Assembly (NCBI GenBank): GCA_947384055.1
Contig: CANDFO010000024.1
Coordinates: forward strand, 1 to 31,972
Direction of reading: 5' to 3'
DNA length: 31,972 nucleotides
From: an uncultured Flavonifractor sp.
Lineage (GTDB): Bacteria; Bacillota; Clostridia; Oscillospirales; Oscillospiraceae
In this document: positions 21,723-30,243 of the stretch, one piece after another
Layout of the letters: each line of letters begins with the position of its first letter
Numbering within the stretch: the first letter of the stretch is position 1
Notes under the pieces: model-generated
What the model saw: the letters and a program-made list of their open reading frames with translations, nothing else
Told to the model about the DNA's origin: nothing
The model's database searches: none
Position numbers and translations under genes: made by a program

Positions 21723-22919
21723 TTACTTTTGCCTGTTTCCCCGCAGAGCGGCCAGACACAGGAGCGCGCCCGCGCAGCAGCAGGCGGTGCAGCAGGCCAG
21801 CATCAGGTTTGCGCCCCCCGCGTCCAGGGTCCGCCCGGCCAGAAAGCTCCCCAGCATTCCGCCCAGACCGTTGGAGGCCACCATCATGACCGTCTGTCCC
21901 CGTACCCGGTCGGCCTGGGGCACCGATTCGTTGACATAGTACACCGAGGCGGGAGTAAACAGTCCGTAACCCAGAATCTGCAAGGGCTGTGCCAGCAGGA
22001 CCGCCCAGTACGCCGGCGCCGCCAGCAGAGCCGCGCCCTTGAGGGCGCAGAACACCAGACTGACCAGCAGCAGCCGGGCGCTGCCGTACCGCCGCAGGAG
22101 CCTTTGGAAGAAAAACCCTGTGGGCAGTTCAAATCCGGCCATCAGAAAGAGGGCCAGCCCCAGCTCCGCTTCCGTTCCGCCCCGGCTGACCACCACGTTG
22201 ACCAGGAAATTGGAGAATGGAAGGGTCCCGGTCATGCCCAGCAGCACCCCCGCCAGAGTGAGGGCAAAGCGGGGGCTGCCCCGCAGCAAGGCCAGGGCGG
22301 ACTGGGGCTTTGGAGCGTCCGCCGCCGGAGCGGACCGGACCCGGTAGGTGGGAAAGGTCAGCACCAGGCCGATTTCCGCCGCAACCAGCGCTGTGTGGAG
22401 AATGAGGGTCCGCTCCACCCCCCAGCGGCCTACGATCCAACCCAGAAGGATACATACCACCGCGTAGGACATGGAGCCCACCCCCCGGCCCAGGCTGTAC
22501 CGGATGGGGACGCCGTCGTTGATAAACTGGATGGCCATAGCGTCCATAAGGGGATAGGCGGAGACCTCCAGCCCGCCGATAACCAGAAACACCGCCGCCG
22601 TCTCCCAGAGGCTCATATCCGGCCGCAGGAGATAGTACAGTCCCGCCAGCAGGGAGATTCCCAGAGAGCCGGACACCAGGACCTTCAGGGGGACCTCCGG
22701 GCGCCGGTCGGCAAAGCCCCCCAGCAGGGGCTGGCAGATAATGCCCGCCAGACAGCGCAGGGCGGTGATCAGCCCAACCTGACTGTTGGAGAAGCCCCGG
22801 CCCAGCAGCAGGGCGGTCTGATAGGCGCACACCGCCGCAAACATGGCCCAGAACCCCGCCTGCATCGCGATATAGTGGAAGTCCAGCCGCCGGACCGAGG
22901 GGGTGGAATTGACGTTCAA
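21723..22919 (-). CDS. MFS transporter (nucleoside/sugar:proton symporter-like fold)
   Basis: 398 residues with about 12 hydrophobic segments. The opening RRLDFHYIAMQAGFWAMFAAVCAYQTALLLGRGFSNSQVGLITALRCLAGIICQPLLGGFADR resembles the MFS_1-like/LacY-type branch. The loop 2-3 signature is weak (GGFADRRPEVPLK). The substrate is unknown. The start is TTG 22919 with GGAG about nine bases upstream. It begins only six bases after the DHHW gene stop, so both are probably co-translated; it could move a lipid, sugar or acyl-carrier building block for the surface module, but this rests on position only. Confidence 0.87.
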   Translation of the reverse strand: MNVNSTPSVRRLDFHYIAMQAGFWAMFAAVCAYQTALLLGRGFSNSQVGLITALRCLAGIICQPLLGGFADRRPEVPLKVLVSGSLGISLLAGLYYLLRPDMSLWETAAVFLVIGGLEVSAYPLMDAMAIQFINDGVPIRYSLGRGVGSMSYAVVCILLGWIVGRWGVERTLILHTALVAAEIGLVLTFPTYRVRSAPAADAPKPQSALALLRGSPRFALTLAGVLLGMTGTLPFSNFLVNVVVSRGGTEAELGLALFLMAGFELPTGFFFQRLLRRYGSARLLLVSLVFCALKGAALLAAPAYWAVLLAQPLQILGYGLFTPASVYYVNESVPQADRVRGQTVMMVASNGLGGMLGSFLAGRTLDAGGANLMLACCTACCCAGALLCLAALRGNRQK

Positions 22920-22925
22920 ACAGGA

Positions 22926-24125
22926 TCACTCCGTTGCATCGTATTGGAACAGGGCGGAATTGACGGTGGAGCTATAGAGAGTCAGCACCAGGTCGGGCTC
23001 CAGCGCGGCTATTGTCTCCGACAGATTTCCACGGAAATGCCGCAGGTCAATGGTAATGAGCTCCGCGCAGGACAGGGACAGAAAGGGGGTCAGCGCGCAG
23101 GCAAAGGAATCCCGCAGCAGCAGCACCCGGGGCCCCTCCGGGTAATTGTGATTGACAATGGACGCCTGGGGATAGTCTCCCCCGGCGTAGTAGGTGTAGG
23201 GGTTGGCCCCAAACCAGTCCCGCCGGGTGGTCTGCTCGGGGAAGCACACCGACTCCTGAAAAGGGCCTGTCCGGTCGATGGCGTAAAAAGGGCAGGTATA
23301 GGTGAGATTTGTGGCAAACTTAGGCGTATATAGAGTAAAATCATCGGTTCCCCCGTAGAGAGTACCCACCCGCTTTCCCTGGCTGCCCAGGAAAAAGTCC
23401 TCCAGAACGGTCCGCTCCCAGCTGTCCGCCCGGGTGAGAGCCGGGTCTGTGGCAAAGCCGTAGGTCTCTTCCAGCAGAACCGCCAGATACTGCCAGGCGA
23501 AGAACGCCGCCTCCGGCCTCCAATGGTGGTCGGTGCGGAAGAACCAGTCCGGATAGGACCCTGTTTCCTCAAAGAGGGGCCGCAGGTCGGTGTAGGCGGT
23601 CCCCTGCTCCTCCAGCGTCCGGAGGAAAGCGTCCGCGTTTTCATTGCTGTACTCGGCCACGCCGGTGGGCAGAAGCTCCGTCTCCCGCTGGATTTTCCCG
23701 GGGGCCAGCAGAAAGCGGTATGGGATGCCCAGGGCCTCCAGGTCCTGGGCAAACGCCGCTGTATCCGCGGCGTTTGCCTCCGCCTCGGCCAGGGCGGGCC
23801 GGTCCTGCATATCAATAAAGTGCAGCGCCCCGGTGGACAGCCTGACCACGGAGTTCTCGCTGACCACATCCTCCACCACCCGGCGGGCGGTGAGCCGCTG
23901 TACGCCCCCATAGAGCTGAATAAACAGGTGGTCCCGGTCCAGATCCCGGTTGGCGGCGGCCTCCGCCCCCTCCAGGACCGCCTGGAGATCCCGCTCCGCC
24001 CAGGCGCTTTTCAGCAGATGCTCCAGCTGGCCCTCTCCCCCAAAAAAGGCCGTGGCCAGCAGAAGCAGGCCCGCCGCCAGCAGGCCAAGAAACCCGACCG
24101 CCGTAATGGTATCCCGACGTCTCAT
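22926..24125 (-). CDS. DHHW/AlgX-like SGNH-type protein of a surface O-acetylation system
   Basis: About 399 residues. One N-terminal membrane helix (about 8-28) anchors an extracytoplasmic domain. The family-naming motif is present in RTDHHW (197-202), and LLLRDSFACAL near residue 350 supplies the Ser of the SGNH-like catalytic set. Relatives (AlgJ/AlgX, DHHW family) move acetyl groups to extracellular polysaccharide or cell wall after an MBOAT protein carries them across the membrane. ATG 24125 has TAGGAGG upstream. The MBOAT gene ends 11 bases before it, and an MFS gene follows by six bases. The acceptor polymer is unknown. Confidence 0.85.
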   Translation of the reverse strand: MRRRDTITAVGFLGLLAAGLLLLATAFFGGEGQLEHLLKSAWAERDLQAVLEGAEAAANRDLDRDHLFIQLYGGVQRLTARRVVEDVVSENSVVRLSTGALHFIDMQDRPALAEAEANAADTAAFAQDLEALGIPYRFLLAPGKIQRETELLPTGVAEYSNENADAFLRTLEEQGTAYTDLRPLFEETGSYPDWFFRTDHHWRPEAAFFAWQYLAVLLEETYGFATDPALTRADSWERTVLEDFFLGSQGKRVGTLYGGTDDFTLYTPKFATNLTYTCPFYAIDRTGPFQESVCFPEQTTRRDWFGANPYTYYAGGDYPQASIVNHNYPEGPRVLLLRDSFACALTPFLSLSCAELITIDLRHFRGNLSETIAALEPDLVLTLYSSTVNSALFQYDATE

Positions 24126-24135
24126 GTCCGGCCTC

Positions 24136-25539
24136 CTAGAAATTAAAGTAGATGAAAGGATTGTAGGTGCCCTTGACAATGTAGCTGGCCGCCACGACGA
24201 ACATCAGCAGTGCGGCGGCGGCATATCCGGCGTCCAGCGCCAGGGAGCTTCTCCGCTCCGCCTTTTCCCGCAGCCACCGGGCGGCGGGAACCGCGAACGC
24301 CGCCGCCGCCAGCAGCACCAGCCAGTTTTCCCGCAGGTAGAACAGGGTCAGCCCGCTGTCCCGTTCCCCTAGGCCGAACATGGCGCAGAGATAATGCCCC
24401 GCGGCCCCCAGACTGTCCGCACGGAAGAGCACCCAGGCGAAATTGACCATCAGGAAGGTATACAGCCACCGGACCGCCGCGGGCCAGCCCCGGCCCACGT
24501 GAGCATACTTTTCCAGCACCAGCAGGACAAAATACAGCAGTCCCCAGGCAATAAAGGTCCAGTTGGCCCCGTGCCAGAGGCCCGTCAGGAGCCACACCAC
24601 AAAGAGATTGCGGATATGCTGCCAGGGGCTCTCTACCCGGCTCCCCCCCAGGGGAAAGTATACATAGTCCCGGAACCAGGTGCTCAGGGAGATATGCCAC
24701 CGCCGCCAGAACTCCGTGACGGAACAGGAGAGATAGGGATAGCTGAAATTTTCCAAAAAGCGGAAGCCGAACATCCGGCCCAGGCCGATGGCCATATCCG
24801 AGTAGCCGGAGAAGTCGTAATAGATCTGCATGGTGTAGCACAGGGAGCCCAGCCAGGCGAAAGAGGGGGACAGCGCGCCGCCGTCCAGTCCGAAGGCCCG
24901 GTCCGCCACCACCGCCAGCTGATTGGCGATGAGCACTTTTTTCCCCAGCCCGGTGATAAAGCGCACGCATCCGGCGGAGAAATCCGCCCAGCTCTCCCGG
25001 CGGCTGTCGATCTGCCGGGCTACCGTCTCGTATTTGACAATGGGGCCGGCGATGAGCTGGGGAAAAAAGGAGATGTACAGGCCGACCTTCAGCGGGGAGC
25101 GCTGAACCTCTCCCCTGCCCTGGGCCACATCCAGTACATAGCTCATGGCCTGGAAAGTAAAGAAGGAGATGCCGATGGGCAGGCGGATGACCGGCGTCGG
25201 GAGCCCGGCCCCCAGCCGGTTAAAAATACTGATGGTAAACATCAGATATTTAAATACAAACAGGAGGGCCAGATTTGTCGTTGCCGCCAGAATAACCGGC
25301 AGGCGGCTGCTCCCTCCCCTTTGCCGGGTATGGGCAACCCAGAGCCCGAAGGCGTAGTTGACCAAAATAGAGCCCGTCATCACCAGTACAAACCAAGGCT
25401 CCCCCCATGCGTAAAAGCCCAGGGAGGCCAGCAGCAGAAAGAGATTCTGGGCCTGCCGCCAGGGGCGCAGGGGGAGGTAATAGATCAACAGCACAAGAGG
25501 GAGAAACAAAAAGAGAAAAATGGAGCTGGAAAACAGCAT
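24136..25539 (-). CDS. MBOAT-family O-acyltransferase (AlgI/DltB-like)
   Basis: 467 residues with many membrane helices. Family marks are the opening MLFSSSIFLFLFLPLVLLIYYL, FFPQLIAGPIVKY, the central MQIYYDFSGYSDMAIGLGRMFGFRF, FWRRWHISLSTWFRDYVYFPLGGSR and GLWHGANWTFIAWG with the conserved catalytic His. It moves an acyl (normally acetyl) group through the membrane to an outside acceptor. ATG 25539 has AAAGGAG upstream. It is followed 11 bases later by the DHHW protein, the classic pair for polysaccharide or peptidoglycan O-acetylation, and preceded by an acyltransferase-3 gene. Confidence 0.95.
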   Translation of the reverse strand: MLFSSSIFLFLFLPLVLLIYYLPLRPWRQAQNLFLLLASLGFYAWGEPWFVLVMTGSILVNYAFGLWVAHTRQRGGSSRLPVILAATTNLALLFVFKYLMFTISIFNRLGAGLPTPVIRLPIGISFFTFQAMSYVLDVAQGRGEVQRSPLKVGLYISFFPQLIAGPIVKYETVARQIDSRRESWADFSAGCVRFITGLGKKVLIANQLAVVADRAFGLDGGALSPSFAWLGSLCYTMQIYYDFSGYSDMAIGLGRMFGFRFLENFSYPYLSCSVTEFWRRWHISLSTWFRDYVYFPLGGSRVESPWQHIRNLFVVWLLTGLWHGANWTFIAWGLLYFVLLVLEKYAHVGRGWPAAVRWLYTFLMVNFAWVLFRADSLGAAGHYLCAMFGLGERDSGLTLFYLRENWLVLLAAAAFAVPAARWLREKAERRSSLALDAGYAAAALLMFVVAASYIVKGTYNPFIYFNF

Positions 25540-25611
25540 GATACAGGCTCCTTTAAAAACCCGCGCTTCCCAGTGGCGGATGCAGGTTCTAAGATGGTCT
25601 GTCAGGAGGGC

Positions 25612-26673
25612 TCAGGTGAGCCAGCGGCCCAGTACAGGGAGCTTGGAGAGAGGCAGGGCCGCATTCAGCGAGCACAGGAATACCAGGGCGGTCAGCGCCG
25701 GCACCGACAGAAGCGGGAAGAAGGACAGCGCGGTGACGCCGCTATGCCGCAGCAGCATAAGAAACGCCTCATGGACCAGATAGATGCCGAAGGAGATGCC
25801 GGCCACCCGCCCTGCCCAGGCAGAACAGAGACGGCCCTTCCCCTGCGGAAGGCTCCGGAACAGCACAAAGACGGCCACGGACATGGCGGCCACATTGGGG
25901 CTGTCATACTCGTAGAGGGTCTGCACCAGCGCGCCCCTGGCCAGAGAGAGCCCCGCCGTGCCGAACAGCGTCACCACCGTGCCCAGTAAGCCCAGAGCGT
26001 AGATCCAGCGCCGGGCCTTGGGGGAAATTTCCCGTGTCCGGAGGTAATACCCGGCGGTAAAATAGCCCACATGTCCCAGGATGAGCTTGACGTTCAGATA
26101 GCTGACATAGGTGGAGACGGTCTGGCTGGGCCGCAGGCGGAGCAGAGTGGGCAGCAGGCAGGCAAACAGGACGGCCAGCAGGAAAAAAACCTGCGCCGAC
26201 TGCCGGTCTGCCCCCCGGACAAAGGCACGGAGCACCGGCGTTACCAGGTAGAGCCCGATAATCATATAGAGAAACCACAGGTGATAGTGGGTGTTGCCCA
26301 GCAGGGCGCTGTACAGAGCCGCCCCCATTCCCGCCAGGGTGGGAGCGCCCCCGCAGTTGGAAAAGTATCCCAGCAGGGCGTAAAAAGCGCCCCAGACCAG
26401 CAGGGCCGCCGCAATGCGCAGAATGTGCCGGGAAAACAGGCGCTTCAGGGGCAGATCCCGCTCCGGATCCAGCAGGAAGGCCCCGGAGAGCATGATAAAG
26501 GCCGGTACGCACCAGCGGCTCAGGCTGTTGTACCCGTTAAGCACATGCCAGTCGACGGAGCCCAGGGGGGCGTTGGGCAGCTGTGAGCCTGCCGTGTGCA
26601 GGACAATCACCGCCAGTACAGCGGCGCAGCGGAGCAGGTCCGCCCAGCCTTCCCGCCGGGGGCGGCCGCTCAA
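25612..26673 (-). CDS. Acyltransferase-3 family membrane protein
   Basis: About 353 residues with roughly ten membrane helices. ADLLRCAAVLAVIVLHTAGS near the N-terminus carries the family's RxxAxxxVxxxH pattern with the expected His, and SFGIYLVHEAFLM near the end is typical of the WecH/OafA-like group. Members acylate surface sugars or lipids using acyl-CoA. I placed the start at TTG 26673, which overlaps the glyoxalase-like gene stop by four bases (TTGA); TTG 26703 is an alternative. The MBOAT gene lies 72 bases downstream. Two unrelated acyltransferase types side by side suggest one surface-modification unit. Confidence 0.87.
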   Translation of the reverse strand: MSGRPRREGWADLLRCAAVLAVIVLHTAGSQLPNAPLGSVDWHVLNGYNSLSRWCVPAFIMLSGAFLLDPERDLPLKRLFSRHILRIAAALLVWGAFYALLGYFSNCGGAPTLAGMGAALYSALLGNTHYHLWFLYMIIGLYLVTPVLRAFVRGADRQSAQVFFLLAVLFACLLPTLLRLRPSQTVSTYVSYLNVKLILGHVGYFTAGYYLRTREISPKARRWIYALGLLGTVVTLFGTAGLSLARGALVQTLYEYDSPNVAAMSVAVFVLFRSLPQGKGRLCSAWAGRVAGISFGIYLVHEAFLMLLRHSGVTALSFFPLLSVPALTALVFLCSLNAALPLSKLPVLGRWLT

Positions 26674-27041
26674 CGGTCCCGCACCGGGATAATCTCGATC
26701 CAATAGCCGTCCGGGTCCTCCAGGAAATACAGGCCCATGGCGGTGTTCTCAAAGCAGATGCACCCCATATCCTGGTGGCGCTGGTGGAGCTCGTCATAGC
26801 GGTCAGTAAGGAAAGCCAGATGGAACTCCTGCTCCCCCAGGTCGTAGGCCTGGGGATGGTCGCGCAGCCAGGTCAGCTCCAGCCGGAAGCCGGTCTCCCC
26901 GTCCCCCAGATAGACGATTTTGTAGGAGCCGTCAGCGGAATTCTTTTCCCGCACCACCTCCAGCTCCAGGGCCTCTTGATAGAAGGCAATGGAGCGTTCC
27001 AGGTCCCGGACATTAAAATTGAAATGGTTGAATTGCAGCAT
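26670..27041 (-). CDS. VOC-family (glyoxalase I-like) protein
   Basis: 123 residues, the length of a single-domain glyoxalase I. The four expected metal ligands are in place: His6, Glu55 (RLELTW), His74 (FHLAF) and Glu116 (WIEIIP); FLEDPDGYWIEI is the usual C-terminal motif. Such proteins isomerise the methylglyoxal-thiol adduct to lactoyl-thiol, or perform other VOC reactions. Firmicutes of this kind often lack glutathione, so the true substrate is uncertain. ATG 27041 has AAAAGGAG upstream. It lies between serine dehydratase and the acyltransferase and overlaps the latter by four bases. Confidence 0.9.
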   Translation of the reverse strand: MLQFNHFNFNVRDLERSIAFYQEALELEVVREKNSADGSYKIVYLGDGETGFRLELTWLRDHPQAYDLGEQEFHLAFLTDRYDELHQRHQDMGCICFENTAMGLYFLEDPDGYWIEIIPVRDR

Positions 27042-27077
27042 AGGTATCGTCTCCTTTTTTCATAAGATAGGGCTTGC

Positions 27078-27926
27078 TTACATGGAGCCGGCGATCCGCC
27101 GGCCGGTGGGCGTGGCGGCCAGTCCGCCGCCGCCGGTTTCGCGGAGGGCGGCGGGAAGGGCCTCCCCTACGCTGCGCATGGCGTCGATGACCTCGTCGCA
27201 GGGGATGGCGCTCACTGCGCCGGAGAGGGCCATCTCCGCGCAGGACAGGGCGTTGACCGCCCCCATGACGTTGCGCTTGATACAGGGGACCTCCACCAGT
27301 CCCGCCACCGGGTCGCACACCAGCCCCAGGGTGTTGGAAAGGGCCATGGCGCAGGCATGGGCCATCTGCTCCGCCGTGCCCCCCATCACCTGCACCAGCG
27401 CTGCGGCGGCCATGCCGGAGGCGGAGCCCACCTCCGCCTGACAGCCCCCCTGGGCTCCGGAGATGGAGGCGCGGCCGGCGATGACCTGGCCGAATCCGGC
27501 CGCCGCGTACAGCGCCTGAACCATGGTCTCGTCGCGATACCCGTCCCGCCGCTGAAGGGGAATCAGCAGCGCCGGGAGAACCCCGCTGGCCCCCGCCGTA
27601 GGCGCGGCCACAATGCGTCCCATGCAGGCGTTGCACTCCCCTGTTTTCAGAGCGGCGGCGATGACCTCCCGCAGGAAGGAGGGACACAGCCCCGGTCCCG
27701 GCCCTTCCAGTAGGGCGCCCTCTCCCCCGGCCAGTCCGCCGGGCGAGCGGCGGGCGGGGTCGTATTCCTCCACAGGGGCTTTCATGGCCAGCCAGAGCCG
27801 CTCCATTTTGGCCCAGGAGCGCGCCCGGGTGACGCCCCGGTCCCGGAGGTCTTCCTCCAGCACGGCCTCCCACAGGGGACGTCCCGCCGCCGCAGTCAAA
27901 AGCTGTTCCACCGATGAAAAGGCCAT
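27078..27926 (-). CDS. sdaAA: L-serine dehydratase, Fe-S, alpha subunit
   Basis: 282 residues. It opens with the helical lead seen in SdaAA, then CNACMGRIVAAPTAGASGVLPA, SGAQGGCQAEVGSASGMAAAAL and GLVCDPVAGLVEVPCIKRN. These contain the conserved cysteines that hold the [4Fe-4S] cluster. With the beta subunit it converts L-serine to pyruvate and ammonia without PLP, an oxygen-sensitive reaction. The start ATG 27926 directly follows the beta-subunit stop codon, so translation is coupled. The C-terminal ATPTGRRIAGSM is typical. Confidence 0.96.
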   Translation of the reverse strand: MAFSSVEQLLTAAAGRPLWEAVLEEDLRDRGVTRARSWAKMERLWLAMKAPVEEYDPARRSPGGLAGGEGALLEGPGPGLCPSFLREVIAAALKTGECNACMGRIVAAPTAGASGVLPALLIPLQRRDGYRDETMVQALYAAAGFGQVIAGRASISGAQGGCQAEVGSASGMAAAALVQVMGGTAEQMAHACAMALSNTLGLVCDPVAGLVEVPCIKRNVMGAVNALSCAEMALSGAVSAIPCDEVIDAMRSVGEALPAALRETGGGGLAATPTGRRIAGSM

Positions 27927-28595
27927 CTACTCCCCTCCCTCCAAATCCAGGTATACCAGCCGCTCCACGCCGGGATAGGCCCGCAGCTCATCCACCGCCT
28001 GGGCAGGGATGGACTGGTCGCTTTCCAGTACCATCACCGCCAGGCCGCCCCGCATGTCCCGGTAAAGCTGCATGGCGGCGATATTGACGCTGTGCCGGGA
28101 CAGAACCCCGGCCACCTCCGCCACCATGCCGGGCTTGTCCTGGTTGCGGATGATGAGGGTGGGCAGCTCGCCGCTGAAGCTGGCCTCCAGCCCGTCGATA
28201 GAGCACACCTTCACCCGCCCGCCCCCCAGGGAGGAGGCCGTTACCTCCAGCACCCGCCCTCCGGGGGCTGTGACCCGCAGGAGCACCGAGTTGGGATGGG
28301 CTCCTTTAAGGACTGTTTTGCCTATGGTAAGGGACATACCCGCCTCCCGCGCCAGCTCAAAGGACCGGGGAAGCCGGGGGTCGTCTGGCTCCATTCCCAG
28401 CAGTCCGGCGGCCAGAGCCCGGTCAGTGCCGTGGCCCGCGCCGGTGGCTGCAAAGGAGCCGTGGAGCAGCAGCTCCGCCGATACGGGCTGTGTGCCCAGC
28501 AGACGGCGGGTGATGAGGCCGATCCGGGCGGCGCCCGCCGTGTGAGAGGAGGAGGGACCCACCATTACCGGGCCCATGATGTCAAAAATGGTCAT
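27927..28595 (-). CDS. sdaAB: L-serine dehydratase, Fe-S, beta subunit
   Basis: 222 residues. The N-terminal domain has the family block IMGPVMVGPSSSHTAGAARIG and HGSFAATGAGHGTDRALAAGLLG. An ACT domain follows from about 148 (TLIIRNQDKPGMVAEVAGVLSRHSVNIAAMQLYRD), which commonly binds serine as a regulatory ligand. It partners the alpha subunit in serine deamination to pyruvate. ATG 28595 has AAGGAG upstream. It lies 45 bases after the CLC gene. Confidence 0.96.
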   Translation of the reverse strand: MTIFDIMGPVMVGPSSSHTAGAARIGLITRRLLGTQPVSAELLLHGSFAATGAGHGTDRALAAGLLGMEPDDPRLPRSFELAREAGMSLTIGKTVLKGAHPNSVLLRVTAPGGRVLEVTASSLGGGRVKVCSIDGLEASFSGELPTLIIRNQDKPGMVAEVAGVLSRHSVNIAAMQLYRDMRGGLAVMVLESDQSIPAQAVDELRAYPGVERLVYLDLEGGE

Positions 28596-28640
28596 GGCGT
28601 TCTCCTTATCGCTTGTTCCCTGGAGGGGACGGGTATGGGC

Positions 28641-29963
28641 TCACTTACGGTCCTCCGGTTCGTTGGCGTACCGGTTGACCAGCTGCGGGCGGAATTTGGA
28701 GTACAGAATTCTCTGGCCGCTGTACAGTCCGTAATAGCCCGAGAGCATATAGGATACGCCGATGGAGACCGCAAAAAGCCCCAGGCTCTGCCCGGTAAAC
28801 ATTCCGGCGCTCTCTCCCGCGAAGAGCTCCACCGCCAGCAGCAGAGAGGTAAGGGGGCAGTTGGTGACGCCGCAGAAGAGGCTGACAATGCCCAGCCCCG
28901 CCCCAAAGGAGGCGTCCAGCCCCAGCAGAGGGGCGGCGGCGCAGCCGAAGGTGGCTCCGGTAAAAAATACCGGTACGATTTCCCCGCCCTTGAAGCCGGC
29001 CCCCAGGGTCAGAGCCGTGAAGAGCAGTTTCAGGAGAAAGGCCTCGGGCCGGGCCTCGCCGCCGCAGGCGGCCTGGATGATCTCTGCTCCCGCGCCGTTG
29101 TAGTCGTAGGCGCCGGGATCCCACAGCCACACCAGATAGGTCAGCCCCACCACCAGCGCGCCGCCGGCCGCCGCCCGAAGCGCAGGGTTGGGGAGAAAGC
29201 GCTCATAAAGGGCGTGGACCTGGTGCATCGTTTTACAGAAAAGGACAGAGAGCAGAGCGAAGAGCACGCCCATGCCTACGGCCTGAGCCAGCGTGAGGGG
29301 GACCAGGTCGGGGATGCCGGACAGAGTGAAGGCGGTGCCCGGGACGTGAAAAAGCTGGGCGGTCAGATATCCCGAAAAGGCCGAGACCACACAGGGCACA
29401 ATGGCTGCGTAATAAAAGCGGCCCACGCTGACCACCTCCATGGCAAAGGCGGCGGCGGCCAGCGGCGTGCCGAAGAGGGCGGAAAAAGCGGCGGACATAC
29501 CGCACATGGTCATTTCCCGGCTGTCCCAGGGGTCCAGGCGCATCCAGCGGCCCGTACGGGAGGCGATGGAGCCGCCGATCTGTAAAACGGCGCCCTCGCG
29601 ACCGGAGGAACCCCCGGCCAGATGGGTCAGAATGGTGGAGATAAAAACCAGCGGCGCGGTGCGTAGGGGCATGGGCTCATTTTCCCGCACAGCGGAGAGC
29701 ACCAGATTGGTTCCCCGGTCCCGCTCCACCCCGCACGCACGGTACAGCAGCGCGATCGCCGCGCCTGCCGGCGGAAGCAGAAACAGCAGCTGGGGATATT
29801 CGACCCGCAGCTGGGTGGCGGTGTGCAGGCAGTAGTAAAAGGCTGAACTGACGGTCCCGGCCGCCAGGCCGATGATACAGGAAAATAAGAGCCATTTTAG
29901 AAGTATAAAAGACTGATTATACCAGGAATTTGGCGGAGCCTTGCGTGAATCAGCGCTGACCAT
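28641..29963 (-). CDS. CLC-family anion/proton antiporter, candidate fluoride exporter subtype
   Basis: About 440 residues with the CLC helix pattern. The gating motif GREGA (121-125) is clear in AGGSSGREGAVLQIG, and the later ion-path motif reads GFKGGEIVPVFFTGATFG. The first selectivity motif of chloride CLCs, GSGIP, is not seen; the place is taken by RGTNLVLSA (84-91). Together with the charged GGEIVP this resembles the compact bacterial group containing CLC-F fluoride/proton antiporters, though I cannot confirm the selectivity. ATG 29963 with GGGAG upstream starts a protein of normal length; the 56 extra residues of the longer frame look non-coding. It heads the run leading to sdaAB and diverges from the CNNM-like gene. 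Confidence 0.88.
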   Translation of the reverse strand: MVSADSRKAPPNSWYNQSFILLKWLLFSCIIGLAAGTVSSAFYYCLHTATQLRVEYPQLLFLLPPAGAAIALLYRACGVERDRGTNLVLSAVRENEPMPLRTAPLVFISTILTHLAGGSSGREGAVLQIGGSIASRTGRWMRLDPWDSREMTMCGMSAAFSALFGTPLAAAAFAMEVVSVGRFYYAAIVPCVVSAFSGYLTAQLFHVPGTAFTLSGIPDLVPLTLAQAVGMGVLFALLSVLFCKTMHQVHALYERFLPNPALRAAAGGALVVGLTYLVWLWDPGAYDYNGAGAEIIQAACGGEARPEAFLLKLLFTALTLGAGFKGGEIVPVFFTGATFGCAAAPLLGLDASFGAGLGIVSLFCGVTNCPLTSLLLAVELFAGESAGMFTGQSLGLFAVSIGVSYMLSGYYGLYSGQRILYSKFRPQLVNRYANEPEDRK

Positions 29964-30099
29964 GATCCGTTCACTCCCATCAGAGCGTCCGCCCGGCGGC
30001 AGAGGGGGCCGCTGTGCCGCCGGCGCGGAGCATTTTGCGAATGGCGCCGTCAGGGGCGGGACGGCCGCATCCAGAAACAGGCATCGTAGCTGTACGGCT

Positions 30100-30105
30100 A
30101 TTATA
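30100..30105 (-). promoter_or_regulatory. -10 element of the CLC gene
   Basis: Minus-strand TATAAT about 137 bases before the ATG in an AT-rich block; the -35 position is not a good match. Confidence 0.4.
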
Positions 30106-30155
30106 CCATACAATATAAATTTTTTCCGCATTCTTATAGATTTTTTTTATACATA

Positions 30156-30164
30156 TGATATAAT
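30156..30164 (+). promoter_or_regulatory. Extended -10 promoter of the CNNM-like gene
   Basis: TGATATAAT is an extended -10 (TGN plus TATAAT) about 80 bases before the start codon; the -35 region is weak, as is usual with extended -10 sites. The 280-base divergent gap 29964-30243 holds these promoters and GC-rich leader sequence for the CLC gene. Confidence 0.55.
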
Positions 30165-30243
30165 GGGCCTTACGTAAATTTTGTGTACGGAACCGGCGGC
30201 ACAGCCTGCCGCCGGAATGTCAGATTTTAAAGGAGGAATTGTT

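Noticed and set aside
21672..23333. 553-residue plus-strand open frame opposite the MFS and DHHW genes
   Set aside because: Gln/Gly-rich shadow without domain signals; it crosses two well-supported minus-strand genes and their junction.
29964..30140. Possible fluoride riboswitch in the CLC leader (TGATGGGAGTGAACG near the start codon)
   Set aside because: The conserved 5' GGNGAUG...CGCC stem and the pseudoknot partner are not present, and the 3' segment lacks the expected CC. Only a few bases agree.
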